Below the pieces are notes generated by a model, which was not told the DNA's origin, made no database searches, and was given only the letters and a program-made list of their open reading frames with translations. The position numbers were made by a program, and so were the translations under genes. From NCBI RefSeq assembly GCF_000426725.1, contig NZ_KE384560.1:1-64000 (forward strand): DNA of 64,000 bases, in the 5' to 3' direction. Source of the DNA: Sporocytophaga myxococcoides DSM 11118 (GTDB taxonomy: Bacteria; Bacteroidota; Bacteroidia; Cytophagales; Cytophagaceae). This document shows, one piece after another, positions 8,686 to 17,471 of the stretch. Numbering within the stretch: the first letter of the stretch is position 1; every line of letters starts with the position of its first letter.

Positions 8686-9384
8686 TTACTTCAGCTCATC
8701 AAGTTTAGCTTTCACAACATCTACTGCTTTCTTCATCTTCTCAACATCGCTTGCAGCGGCGGCCTGGTCAAGCTTGTTTTGCTCAACATCTTTTTTCAGT
8801 TGCTCAAGTTCAGCAGCATTGTCTTTTATTTTTTGTTCAAGATTTATTTTCTCCTGTTTGTTTTTATCAATATCGCGAACAAGATTTTCTCCATCTTTTA
8901 CTTTTCTTTCCTGATTTTTAACAGAAGTGTTTAATGCTTTCTCTGCATCTTTAATTTGATTGTTTACATCAACTCTATAGCATTCCAAAGCAAATTCATA
9001 TAATATTTTTTCAGCAGCTTTGTATGCACTGGAATTGGACTCTTTGGTTACGTGAGTGGTTCCCATGTCTATTGCCCACCATACCTTGGTTCCTTTTCCC
9101 GAACCTTCTACCTTAGATACTATTTTAACAGGGCTTGAAGAGATATCGGAAACATTCCCAGCTGGGACAGTATAAATGCCTTTAGAACTTTCCGTTTTTC
9201 CATAACTCTTTAATTGTTTCTCCCACATCTTCTCTACCATTTTCTGGTCAAGATCAATTACTACAAAGAGGCCTGACCTTTCCAGCTTATCAATTGTTTC
9301 TGTTGATTCGCCTACTTTTACTTTTTGAGCCAAAACAAATTGGGAAGCAATAAATAAGAGTAATGTAAATACTATTTTCTGCAT
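8686..9384 (-). CDS. Secreted protein with C-terminal coiled coil, unknown function
   Basis: The protein has 232 residues. A signal peptide (MQKIVFTLLLFIASQFVLAQ) is cut after about residue 19, giving a periplasmic or exported product. Residues 20-135 form a mixed domain with ETIDKLERSGLFVVIDLDQ and GTKVWWAIDMG. Residues about 140-232 are heptad-rich, charged and continuously helical (EQKIKDNAAELEQLKKDV), so a long coiled coil is predicted. No enzyme motif is visible and I do not recognise the family. It has its own promoter (9415-9446) and terminator (8629), so it is a monocistronic gene divergent from the epimerase-like gene. Confidence 0.8.
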   Translation of the reverse strand: MQKIVFTLLLFIASQFVLAQKVKVGESTETIDKLERSGLFVVIDLDQKMVEKMWEKQLKSYGKTESSKGIYTVPAGNVSDISSSPVKIVSKVEGSGKGTKVWWAIDMGTTHVTKESNSSAYKAAEKILYEFALECYRVDVNNQIKDAEKALNTSVKNQERKVKDGENLVRDIDKNKQEKINLEQKIKDNAAELEQLKKDVEQNKLDQAAAASDVEKMKKAVDVVKAKLDELK

Positions 9385-9414
9385 AAGATTTTTGTTTAAA
9401 TATTAATTGCTAAA

Positions 9415-9446
9415 CAATATTAATTTCTTTAAATTATTTAATCAAA
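9415..9446 (-). promoter_or_regulatory. Bacteroidota promoter for the coiled-coil secreted protein
   Basis: On the minus strand, TTTG (9443-9446), 20 bp, then TAATATTG (9415-9422). The -33 element is exact, the -7 element has one mismatch to TAnnTTTG, and the spacing is ideal. The leader would be roughly 25 nt to the ATG at 9384. Confidence 0.55.
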
Positions 9447-9488
9447 GGGTTTTGTTTTATTTCCTGAATATTTTAAAACCTAAACAGG

Positions 9489-10400
9489 ATGAAAGGAAAA
9501 GTATTAATTACAGGTGGTACGGGAATTATAGGATCAAGGTTAACTCAAATTCTCAAAGAAAAGGGTTATGAAGTTGCTTATTTGAGCAGATCAACTGGAA
9601 AAGGCGGTATTAAGACGTTTGTATGGGATATTAAAACCGGTGCTATAGATGATAATGCAATAAAATTTGCTGATTATATTGTACACCTGGCGGGGGCCAA
9701 TGTCTTTGAAAAAAAGTGGACAAACGAGGTAAAACAGGAAATAATAGATAGTCGGGTGAAATCAGCAGACTTGCTTACTGATACATTGAAGAAACTCAAA
9801 CAACCATTAAAAGCATTTATATCTGCTTCTGCTATTGGTTACTATGGAGCAGATACAGGTGACAAGAGAATAGTGGAAACATCTCCTAAGGGTAAGGATT
9901 TCATCTCAAAGGTAACTGAAGAGTGGGAGGCTGCAGTGGATAAGGCGGCTGCTTTGGGAATCAGAACTGTGAAGCTTAGAACAGGTATTGTTTTCAGTAA
10001 AGACGGAGGGGCTTTGGAACAGCTGGTGAAAACTGTAAACAGAAGTATGGGCGCCTCAGTTGGGAGCGGAAAACAGCTTATTTCATGGATACATGTAGAT
10101 GATCTCTGCAATATGTATATAAAAGCTATTGAAGATGAATCAATGAGCGGAGTCTACAATGCTGCAGGTGTTCATCCGGATACAAATCATGAAGTAATGA
10201 AAGAAGTTGCGGAATTACTCGGGAAAAGTTTGCTTCCAAATGTGCCATCATTTGTACTTAAGATGATGTTGGGTAGTGAAAGAGCAGAAATGGTCCTGGG
10301 TGGAAATAATATTTCTGAAGAAAAAATTCTAAACACTGGTTTTCAGTTCAAGTACAAAGAACTAAAACCAACCTTACAAGAGCTTTTAACACAAAACTAA
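9489..10400 (+). CDS. TIGR01777 family NAD-dependent epimerase/reductase-like protein (YfcH type)
   Basis: The protein has 303 residues. It opens with the Rossmann dinucleotide motif VLITGGTGIIGSRL (G at about 9, 12 and 15), followed by YLSRS. It contains YIVHLAGANVFEKKW and the family motifs ASAIGYYG (the YYG holds the catalytic-type tyrosine) and SWIHVDDLC. The C-terminal part, VLGGNNISEEKIL, matches the DUF1731-like tail. It is a member of the extended SDR superfamily, full length for TIGR01777. The physiological substrate is not known. It starts a run of four plus-strand genes ending with uvrA. Confidence 0.9.
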   Translation: MKGKVLITGGTGIIGSRLTQILKEKGYEVAYLSRSTGKGGIKTFVWDIKTGAIDDNAIKFADYIVHLAGANVFEKKWTNEVKQEIIDSRVKSADLLTDTLKKLKQPLKAFISASAIGYYGADTGDKRIVETSPKGKDFISKVTEEWEAAVDKAAALGIRTVKLRTGIVFSKDGGALEQLVKTVNRSMGASVGSGKQLISWIHVDDLCNMYIKAIEDESMSGVYNAAGVHPDTNHEVMKEVAELLGKSLLPNVPSFVLKMMLGSERAEMVLGGNNISEEKILNTGFQFKYKELKPTLQELLTQN

Positions 10401-10535
10401 TAATTAAATCCTTCTATATCTGCTGGTTTAGGGCGTTAGGCCAAATATGACCATGGTTTTAAAAACAACCTGATCCTTAAATCCGTTTAATGTAGGTAGA
10501 TAAATAATCGAGGTAGGAACAAAATTTTTTAAATT

Positions 10536-11366
10536 ATGGACGACTACAGATCACCTAATCCTTTAAAATCAGACGATTTTTCTGGAGAACCAAATCAAAA
10601 TTCTAATCCAATTAATCCTTCAAAAAATCTAAAAGTTGTTAATGAAGAGCAGCAGAGGGTAGAAGAAGAAAACAAAATCAGAAAAGCATTTAAAGAACGG
10701 GACTGGAATGAAATAAAAAGTGCGGATTCCTGGGCTGTATTTAAAGTCATGGCGGAGTTTGTCGAAGGTTTTGAAAAACTCGCTAAAATCGGCCCTTGTG
10801 TTTCTATATTCGGTTCTGCCCGTACCAAACAGGATAATCCTTACTATCAGATGTCTGTAGAAATTGCAGCCAAACTTGTGCGTCATGGATATGGAGTAAT
10901 CACAGGTGGCGGACCTGGAATTATGGAGGCTGCAAATAAAGGTGCACATATGGAAGGTGGAAAATCGGTAGGGCTTAATATTCAGCTTCCTCACGAGCAA
11001 TTTCACAATGTGTATATAGATCGCGATAAGATTCTTAACTTTGAGCATTTCTTTGTGAGAAAAGTAATGTTTGTAAAATATTCTCAGGGCTTTATTGTAA
11101 TGCCCGGTGGCTTCGGTACACTGGACGAATTATTTGAAGCTCTTACATTAATTCAAACCAAAAAGATCGGAAGATTCCCGATAGTTCTTGTCGGTAAATC
11201 TTTCTGGAAAGGTCTGATGGACTGGATTGAGCATATCATGTACACCAAAGAAACTTGTATCGATATTAAAGATATGAGCCTTGTAACGATTGTGGATACT
11301 CCTTCAGAGGCTGTGAAGGCTATAGATGATTTCTATTCTAAATATCTGCTTCAACCAAACTTCTGA
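10536..11366 (+). CDS. LOG family protein (TIGR00730, cytokinin-riboside phosphoribohydrolase-like)
   Basis: The protein has 276 residues. About 75 polar N-terminal residues precede the LOG Rossmann core. Core motifs are SIFGSARTKQ, GVITGGGPGIMEAANKGA (phosphate-binding loop) and the signature MPGGFGTLDELFE. The PGGxGTxxE motif is the catalytic one of nucleoside 5'-monophosphate phosphoribohydrolases such as LOG and YgdH/PpnN. Family members split AMP or other purine nucleotides into base and ribose 5-phosphate. The long N-terminus and DEL-rich context favour a nucleotide-salvage or stress role. The downstream lytic transglycosylase starts 3 bp after the stop, so the two are co-transcribed. 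Confidence 0.9.
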   Translation: MDDYRSPNPLKSDDFSGEPNQNSNPINPSKNLKVVNEEQQRVEEENKIRKAFKERDWNEIKSADSWAVFKVMAEFVEGFEKLAKIGPCVSIFGSARTKQDNPYYQMSVEIAAKLVRHGYGVITGGGPGIMEAANKGAHMEGGKSVGLNIQLPHEQFHNVYIDRDKILNFEHFFVRKVMFVKYSQGFIVMPGGFGTLDELFEALTLIQTKKIGRFPIVLVGKSFWKGLMDWIEHIMYTKETCIDIKDMSLVTIVDTPSEAVKAIDDFYSKYLLQPNF

Positions 11367-11369
11367 TCA

Positions 11370-12404
11370 TTGAATAAAAGCTTAACAATAGGACTTACAG
11401 GTATACTGGTATGTATTTCAGGATTCGGTTTTTATGGCACTCTTGCTCATAAACTGGAATACATACCGGAAGACCAACTCCGGCATCAGCGTAAAATTAA
11501 AAGAATACCAGAAGATATGACTTTTGCCGGGGAGAAGGTCCATTTTAAATCCCCGGATGCTTACCTAAGATATTATAGAGAACTTAAGGTTAACACACAA
11601 AGTAATTCAAGTACAAGGCTTCTTTTCAGAAATGTAAGAATCTGGCTTCCTGAAATAACAAGGATTGTACAGGCTTATAATCTTCATGATGATTTTAAAT
11701 ATTTGGCAGTTGCGGAGAGCAATCTGAGTAATTCTATTTCCCCTAAGGGCGCTGCTGGTTTCTGGCAGCTTACTGTGCCTACAGCTCTTGAGCTCGGCCT
11801 TGTCGTAAATGAAGAGGTGGATGAGCGTTATCATCCATTCAGGGCAACAAAAGCGGCTTGCAGATTCTTTAAAAAATCTTATAAAATATTCGGAAACTGG
11901 ACCTCAGTGGCAGCTTCCTATAACAGGGGAGTTGGAGGTTTACAAAGGGCATTCAATAACCAAAGTGTAAATTCATATTACGATCTTGCACTGAATGACG
12001 AAACTTCCCGCTATCTCTATCGCATTTTAGCTATAAAAGATCTGCTTAACCATCCTGCGAAATACGGAATTACTGTTTTGCGCAAGCAGAGGCCAAAGAT
12101 GAAGCTTGTGCGTGTTGATTCCACTATTACCAATCTTGACAAGTTTGCAAGATTACATAAAACCGATTTGGTAACACTAAAAGAATTCAACCCCTGGATT
12201 CTTGGTAATAAATTGACTGTCAGTAACAAAAAGATGAGTTTCGAGATAATCATTCCGTTAGAAGCTACCCGTATAGCTCTGAAACCGCAAATTGACAGCA
12301 ACAAGATGCTTATTCCTGAAAAAGATGTTGACAAACTTAGCAATATCATGAATGGAGCATCCATCGGGGAGTTTGAACCCGACGCTTTTAAAAATTCCTA
12401 CTAA
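11370..12404 (+). CDS. Lytic transglycosylase (SLT/MltD-like), TTG start
   Basis: The protein has 344 residues. The only start that keeps the N-terminal hydrophobic anchor (LTIGLTGILVCISGFGFYG) is the TTG at 11370, 3 bp after the LOG stop. The catalytic goose-type lysozyme fold includes VAESNLSNSISPKGAAGFWQ, with the active-site glutamate in AES, then SYNRGVGGL. It would cleave peptidoglycan glycan strands to 1,6-anhydro-muropeptides in the periplasm. The C-terminal part (DLVTLKEFNPWILGNKLTV) resembles one LysM-like unit. MltD-type enzymes usually carry more than one, so this one is short. Confidence 0.88.
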   Translation: MNKSLTIGLTGILVCISGFGFYGTLAHKLEYIPEDQLRHQRKIKRIPEDMTFAGEKVHFKSPDAYLRYYRELKVNTQSNSSTRLLFRNVRIWLPEITRIVQAYNLHDDFKYLAVAESNLSNSISPKGAAGFWQLTVPTALELGLVVNEEVDERYHPFRATKAACRFFKKSYKIFGNWTSVAASYNRGVGGLQRAFNNQSVNSYYDLALNDETSRYLYRILAIKDLLNHPAKYGITVLRKQRPKMKLVRVDSTITNLDKFARLHKTDLVTLKEFNPWILGNKLTVSNKKMSFEIIIPLEATRIALKPQIDSNKMLIPEKDVDKLSNIMNGASIGEFEPDAFKNSY

Positions 12405-12478
12405 GAGTATTCCTGTTATTGCTTTTTTCCTTTTAACTTGCATTTCGGGTAAGCGAACCTTCCCTTATAGAAATTGTT

Positions 12479-15349
12479 ATGCCAGTGGAGCGAGTTAACG
12501 AAGTGAAAAAATCTAAAGAAACAACTTTTACAGATTCTACGGGATTTGAATACATCGAAGTTTTTGGTGCAAGAGAACATAATCTCAAAAATATAGATCT
12601 TGCCATTCCGAGAAATAAACTGGTAGTCATTACCGGTATAAGCGGAAGTGGTAAGTCAAGTCTTGCGTTCGACACCATTTACGCCGAAGGGCAGAGAAGA
12701 TATATGGAGAGCTTCTCAACATATGCCAGATCTTTTATCGGTGATATGGAAAGGCCGGAAGTAGATAAAATTAATGGTCTTAGTCCGGTTATTTCTATTG
12801 AGCAAAAAACGACTTCCAAAAATCCAAGATCTACCGTTGGTACCGTTACTGAAATATATGATTTTATGCGTTTGCTTTATGCAAGAGCTTCAGATGCATT
12901 TTCATATGTTACAGGAAATAAAATGGTGCGGCAGTCTGAAGATCAGATCTTGCAGCATATTATAGATAATTTCGATGGTCAGAAGCTGAATATCCTTGCT
13001 CCTGTGGTAAAAGGAAGAAAAGGTCACTACAGGGAACTTTTTCAGGAAATCAGAAAGATGGGTTTTACCAAAGTAAGAGTAGATGGGGAACTGATGGAGC
13101 TGGTCCCAAAAATGCAGGTAGATCGTTATAAGATTCACGATATAGAAATTGTGATCGACAGGGTTCTGGTGAGAGACGAAGACAGATTCAGGATTTCTCA
13201 ATCTGTTAAGACTGCCATGACGCATGGAAAAGGAATTATCATGCTTTTGCAGGAAACCAAAAATGCCCAGGCGAAATTTTATTCCAAATATCTGATGGAT
13301 CCGGAGTCTGGGATCTCATATGATGAACCTGCTCCGAACATGTTTTCTTTCAACAGTCCATATGGCGCTTGCCCAGTTTGCAATGGATTAGGTCAGGTGG
13401 AAGAAATAACGGAAGATGCAGTGATACCTGATACTTCTCTTAGCATAAGCAGAGGTGCAATTGAACCACTTGGGGAATACCGTGATATATGGATCTTCAA
13501 ACAGATTGAAGCCATCCTGAAAAAATATCAACTGAATGTAAGCACTCCGGTTTCAAAAATTCCCAGAGAAATACTGGATGTAATTTTATATGGAACCGAA
13601 GAAGCCGTTAGAATGAAGGCTTCATCCGGTAATGTTTACAACTTTAAGTTTGATGGAATCATCAACTTTATGAAGCAGCAGCAAGAGTATGGTTCTGAAA
13701 AGACCCAGGACTGGCTTAGCGATTATACCACAGTTAACGTTTGCCATGAATGTCATGGAGCAAGGCTGAAAAAGGAATCTCTTCATTTTAAAATCAACGG
13801 AAAGAATATCTCGGAGCTAGCCAGGATGGACATTTCCACTCTGGACACATGGTTTACCAACCTTGATAAAAAACTTACTTCAAGACAAAAGCAAATCGCA
13901 GCAGAGGTAGTTAAAGAAATCAAAAAGAGAATAGGTTTTCTTGTAGACGTAGGGTTGGATTATCTGATGTTGGACAGGCCCATGAGAACACTCTCTGGTG
14001 GTGAATCTCAAAGGATCAGACTTGCAACGCAGATAGGTACTCAACTTGTCGGTGTACTTTATATTCTTGACGAGCCTAGTATTGGTCTGCATCAGCGTGA
14101 TAACGTAAAGCTGATAAGTGCTTTGAAAAATCTGAGAGATATCGGTAACTCTGTTCTTGTAGTAGAGCACGACAAGGATATGATGCTCGAGTGTGATTAC
14201 ATACTTGACATAGGTCCTGGAGCTGGACGTCATGGAGGAAATGTTGTAGCATCAGGAACTCCTGATGAATTCCTTAAGAAGGATAGCTTAACGGCCAAGT
14301 ATTTAAAAGGTAAACTGAATATTGAAGTCCCTGCGAAAAGAAGGGATGGTTCTGGAGAATACCTGAAATTGCTAGGTGCAAAAGGGAATAACCTGAAGAA
14401 TGTCAATCTTGAACTTCCGCTTGGTAAGATGATTTGTATAACAGGTGTATCAGGAAGCGGCAAATCTTCACTGATCCATGATACCTTGTTCCCGATTCTA
14501 AACAAGCATTTTTACAATTCAAGAAGAGAGCCTCTGAACTTTAAAAAAGTAGATGGACTTGAGCATCTTGACAAAGTAATTGAAGTAGATCAGTCACCTA
14601 TAGGAAGAACTCCAAGGTCAAACCCTGCAACTTATACTGAAGTATTCACTGAAATACGAAATCTTTTCTCTCAGCTTCCTGAAGCTAAAATCAGAGGATA
14701 TAAACCTGGTCGTTTTTCCTTCAATGTAAAGGGCGGTCGTTGTGAAACATGTGAAGGTGCAGGATTAAAGGTAATTGAGATGGACTTCCTTCCGGATGTT
14801 CATGTTTTCTGTGAAACCTGTAAGGGAAAAAGATATAACAGAGAAACACTTGAAGTCAGGTACAAAGGAAAATCTATTGCAGACGTACTTGAAATGACGG
14901 TTGAACAGGCAACGGAATTTTTCGAAAGCATTCCGAAAATTCATAGAAAAGTTCAGACCCTGTTTGAAGTTGGGCTCGGTTATATTACTCTTGGCCAGCA
15001 TGCAACTACCTTATCTGGTGGAGAAGCGCAAAGAGTTAAACTGGCAACAGAGCTTTCAAAAAAAGATACAGGCAAAACTTTATATATTCTTGATGAGCCT
15101 ACTACTGGTCTTCATTTTGAGGATATCAGACACTTGCTGGATGTGCTTAATAAACTTGCTGACAAAGGGAATACTGTCCTAATCATTGAGCACAACCTTG
15201 ATGTAATAAAGGTTGCAGATTACATTATTGACCTTGGTCCTGAGGGTGGAGCCGGTGGTGGTGAAATCCTAGTACAGGGAACTCCTGAAGTCGTAGCCAA
15301 GGATAAACGAAGCTATACTGCGAAATTTTTAAAGGAAGAACTTAAATAG
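12479..15349 (+). CDS. uvrA: Excinuclease ABC subunit UvrA
   Basis: The protein has 956 residues, the normal length for UvrA, the damage-sensing ATPase of nucleotide excision repair. The first Walker A is GISGSGKSSL (near residue 58) and the second is GVSGSGKSSL (about 660). Two ABC signatures (LSGGESQRIRLA and LSGGEAQRVKLA) and Walker B segments (YILDEPSIGLH, YILDEPTTGLH) complete two ATPase modules. Two zinc modules are visible: CPVCNGLG...CHECHGARL in the first half and CETCEGAG...CETCKGKRY in the second. It works with UvrB and UvrC; uvrC lies at 51.2 kb here, and uvrB is not in the window. The gene follows 74 bp after the transglycosylase. Confidence 0.98.
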   Translation: MPVERVNEVKKSKETTFTDSTGFEYIEVFGAREHNLKNIDLAIPRNKLVVITGISGSGKSSLAFDTIYAEGQRRYMESFSTYARSFIGDMERPEVDKINGLSPVISIEQKTTSKNPRSTVGTVTEIYDFMRLLYARASDAFSYVTGNKMVRQSEDQILQHIIDNFDGQKLNILAPVVKGRKGHYRELFQEIRKMGFTKVRVDGELMELVPKMQVDRYKIHDIEIVIDRVLVRDEDRFRISQSVKTAMTHGKGIIMLLQETKNAQAKFYSKYLMDPESGISYDEPAPNMFSFNSPYGACPVCNGLGQVEEITEDAVIPDTSLSISRGAIEPLGEYRDIWIFKQIEAILKKYQLNVSTPVSKIPREILDVILYGTEEAVRMKASSGNVYNFKFDGIINFMKQQQEYGSEKTQDWLSDYTTVNVCHECHGARLKKESLHFKINGKNISELARMDISTLDTWFTNLDKKLTSRQKQIAAEVVKEIKKRIGFLVDVGLDYLMLDRPMRTLSGGESQRIRLATQIGTQLVGVLYILDEPSIGLHQRDNVKLISALKNLRDIGNSVLVVEHDKDMMLECDYILDIGPGAGRHGGNVVASGTPDEFLKKDSLTAKYLKGKLNIEVPAKRRDGSGEYLKLLGAKGNNLKNVNLELPLGKMICITGVSGSGKSSLIHDTLFPILNKHFYNSRREPLNFKKVDGLEHLDKVIEVDQSPIGRTPRSNPATYTEVFTEIRNLFSQLPEAKIRGYKPGRFSFNVKGGRCETCEGAGLKVIEMDFLPDVHVFCETCKGKRYNRETLEVRYKGKSIADVLEMTVEQATEFFESIPKIHRKVQTLFEVGLGYITLGQHATTLSGGEAQRVKLATELSKKDTGKTLYILDEPTTGLHFEDIRHLLDVLNKLADKGNTVLIIEHNLDVIKVADYIIDLGPEGGAGGGEILVQGTPEVVAKDKRSYTAKFLKEELK

Positions 15350-15411
15350 TTCTTCCTTCCTCTTTAAAATTTCTACTTTTTCTTATTGGATTATACGATA
15401 GTGGCTTTTGC

Positions 15412-15531
15412 TTAAAGGTTCTTTGCCATCATTTGTGTATACTGTTGCTTCCAACTGTTGCTGCCCATACCGGGAACAATAGCCATTTCCACACCGTTCT
15501 TCTTAAAGATAATGGCAATAAGATATGGACT
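15412..15531 (-). pseudogene. Possible C-terminal gene remnant
   Basis: On the minus strand, codons run open from 15531 to a TAA at 15412-15414 and translate as SPYLIAIIFKKNGVEM, then AIVPGMGSNSWKQQYTQMM, then AKNL. This reads like a genuine protein C-terminus rather than random AT-rich codons, but no start or upstream domain exists and the frame is closed just upstream. It may be the tail of a deleted gene. I do not recognise the parent family. The signal could be chance. Confidence 0.35.
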
Positions 15532-15587
15532 TTATTCAACAGCCGGAGAAAGGTAAGGGTGATCCTTCTGAAAAAAGGATTCAGTTT

Positions 15588-16922
15588 ATGAACATTCCAA
15601 ATTCTACCAAACCAAGACTTGTAGTGATAGGAGGTGGATTTGGCGGGATTGAGCTTATAAAGGAACTAAAGTATTCAGGAAAGTTCCAGATTGTACTTCT
15701 TGACAGACATAATTATCACACCTTCCAGCCTTTATTATATCAAGTCGCTACAGCAGGACTTGAGCCGGATTCTATCGCGTCGCCATTGAGGAAAGTATTT
15801 AAAGGATATGACGATTTCTATTTCAGACTTACAGAAGTAGAAAAGATTAATCCGGAGAAAAATTGCATCGAAACTTCCATTGGTCATTTGAAATATGATT
15901 ATCTGGTTATCGCTACCGGATCAAAAACCAATTATTATGGAATGGAAGACTTTAAGGCATTATCAATGCCTATGAAAAAAGTCTCAGAAGCACTCGATCT
16001 TAGAAGTAAGATTCTTCAAAACTATGAAAAGGCCCTTTTGATAGACGATCCTAAAGAGTTCAGCAGCACAGTTGATATTGTAATTGTGGGCGGTGGTCCT
16101 ACTGGTGTGGAGTTGGCCGGTGCACTTTCTGAATTAAGAAAATATGTCTTACCAAAAGATATCCCGGAACTTGATTTCTCAAAGATGGATATTCACCTGG
16201 TAGAAGCTGGCCCAAGACTATTGTTTGGGATGTCAGATAATGCAGGGGAAAAAGCTTTAAAATATTTGAAAGAATTGGGCATTAAAGTCCATTTAAATAC
16301 AGCAGTAAAATCATTTGATGGTTTTAATGTAAAGCTACAGAATGGCTCAGAGATCCTCTCTGAGACTGTTATATGGGCTGCAGGAGTAACAGGTAATGGC
16401 CTTGATGGTTTAAATCCTGAAGCTGTAAAGGCTGGTCGCTATTCTGTTGATGCTTATAACAGGATTTTGGGATATGAAAATATAATGGCTATTGGTGATG
16501 TGGCTTTGATGATCAAGGAAAAAATGCCAAAGGGGTATCCTATGCTGGCCCAGGTCGCTATTCAGCAAGGTAAACTGGCGGCGAAAAATTTGCAGGCAAT
16601 ATTAAAAGGTGGTGTTTTAAAACCATTCGAATATAATGACAAAGGAAGTATGGCTACAGTGGGAAGAAATAAAGCTGTAGTTGACCTCAAGAATTTTAAA
16701 TTCTCAGGGATATTTGCCTGGTTTGTCTGGATGTTTGTGCACTTGCTTTTTCTGATTGGCTTTAGAAATAAAGTAACAACATTTGTAAACTGGATCTGGA
16801 ACTATTTTACATTTGACCGTGCCACAAGATTGATCATAAGACCATGGTCCAGATCTGCCTGTGTAAGGGAATTTAAGGAAGAAAAAGCATATGTTGAGAA
16901 ACAAAGAGGCAAAAGTTCTTAA
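15588..16922 (+). CDS. Type II NADH dehydrogenase (NDH-2-like flavoprotein)
   Basis: From the ATG at 15588 the product has 444 residues; the frame also allows an ATG at 15525. The inner start gives MNIPNSTKPRLVVIGGGFGG, the common N-terminus, and has AGGA 9-10 bp upstream. An FAD-binding GGGFGG opens the protein. A second Rossmann motif, VDIVIVGGGPTGVELAG, binds NADH. The NDH-2 hallmarks HNYHTFQPLLYQVATAGLEP and AQVAIQQGKLAAKN are present. The C-terminus has a membrane helix (FSGIFAWFVWMFVHLLFLIG) and an amphipathic tail, as in Bacteroidota NDH-2. It would pass electrons from NADH to quinone without proton pumping. Its last codons form half of a palindrome shared with the convergent gene. Confidence 0.93.
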   Translation: MNIPNSTKPRLVVIGGGFGGIELIKELKYSGKFQIVLLDRHNYHTFQPLLYQVATAGLEPDSIASPLRKVFKGYDDFYFRLTEVEKINPEKNCIETSIGHLKYDYLVIATGSKTNYYGMEDFKALSMPMKKVSEALDLRSKILQNYEKALLIDDPKEFSSTVDIVIVGGGPTGVELAGALSELRKYVLPKDIPELDFSKMDIHLVEAGPRLLFGMSDNAGEKALKYLKELGIKVHLNTAVKSFDGFNVKLQNGSEILSETVIWAAGVTGNGLDGLNPEAVKAGRYSVDAYNRILGYENIMAIGDVALMIKEKMPKGYPMLAQVAIQQGKLAAKNLQAILKGGVLKPFEYNDKGSMATVGRNKAVVDLKNFKFSGIFAWFVWMFVHLLFLIGFRNKVTTFVNWIWNYFTFDRATRLIIRPWSRSACVREFKEEKAYVEKQRGKSS

Positions 16923-16934
16923 CTTTTGCCTCTT
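16904..16934. terminator. Perfect palindrome across two convergent stop codons
   Basis: AAGAGGCAAAAGTT (16904-16917), loop CTT, AACTTTTGCCTCTT (16921-16934): 14 perfect base pairs. The overlapping stops (TTAA, 16919-16922) of the NADH dehydrogenase and the small secreted protein sit at its centre. It probably works as a terminator in both directions. T-rich tracts follow on both strands (TCTTCTAC on plus; TGTTTCTC on minus), though neither is a clean T run. Confidence 0.65.
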
Positions 16935-17254
16935 CTACATTCATCTACGCTTTTATTAAACCGCTGTCTCCAATTATCCCCATACATTTTTTTCAATTTC
17001 TTATCAGTTTTCTTATTGTTTCTGGCTAAAGCCTTTTCAACTTTTTTATTTACAACGCAGCCCAGGTCCCTCGTTCTGAAAAAGAAAAGCTCTTCTGTCT
17101 TGGATGTACACGCATCATAACTTACATGATTCGGGTCGCAATAATAAAATTCCAGATTCGTTTTCTGTTTTCTTTCAATAGCTTGCGCAAATGACAGATG
17201 CATTATTGCAAGCATTGGAATCAGTAATAATAATCTTTTCATAGGATTATTCAT
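16919..17254 (-). CDS. Small secreted cysteine-containing protein, unknown
   Basis: The product has 111 residues. A signal peptide (MKRLLLLIPMLAIMHLSFAQ) is followed by a mature part of about 85 residues. That part has four cysteines (YYCDPN, DACTSK, GCVVNK, DECRR), enough for two disulfides, and a lysine-rich helix (KKTDKKLKKMYGDNW). No family is recognised. The start is either the ATG at 17254 (MNNPMKR) or the one at 17242 (MKR). Its stop overlaps that of the NADH dehydrogenase by four bases. Upstream lies the 11-bp-phased TTTTAA array, so the gene may belong to the metal-responsive regulon inferred below. Confidence 0.75.
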   Translation of the reverse strand: MNNPMKRLLLLIPMLAIMHLSFAQAIERKQKTNLEFYYCDPNHVSYDACTSKTEELFFFRTRDLGCVVNKKVEKALARNNKKTDKKLKKMYGDNWRQRFNKSVDECRRGKS

Positions 17255-17298
17255 TTATTAAAACAACTGATAAAAATCTTAAACTGTTAATTACATTC

Positions 17299-17337
17299 TT
17301 TTAATCTCATTTTAAGGCTGTTTTAACATTGTTTTAA
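17299..17337. promoter_or_regulatory. Four TTTTAA hexamers at exact 11-bp spacing (response-regulator box)
   Basis: TTTTAA starts at 17299, 17310, 17321 and 17332, each separated by 5 bp, in a divergent intergenic region. Direct repeats with an 11-bp period are the usual binding mode of PhoB/OmpR-family regulators, one monomer per helical turn. The same unit at the same period recurs three times upstream of the efflux operon (20558-20585). The OmpR-family regulator gene at 18505 lies between the two arrays. The link is inference; the repeats are plain in the sequence. Confidence 0.65.
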
Positions 17338-17380
17338 ACCCCATAAATTTTCTTTGAATTATAAAAAAACATCCTGACTA

Positions 17381-17411
17381 TTTGAATGCACCTATACTGA
17401 TTTTAAATGTG
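17381..17411 (+). promoter_or_regulatory. Candidate promoter for the anchored coiled-coil gene
   Basis: TTTG (17381-17384), 19 bp, TAAATGTG (17404-17411): exact -33, one mismatch in the -7 element TAnnTTTG, good spacing. It lies 44 bp downstream of the TTTTAA array, so a bound regulator would sit upstream of the polymerase. Confidence 0.5.
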
Positions 17412-17471
17412 TTACAGTTTTCTGCACAATTATCATCTCCAATCTTTAAAACACATTAAATACAGGGTATT

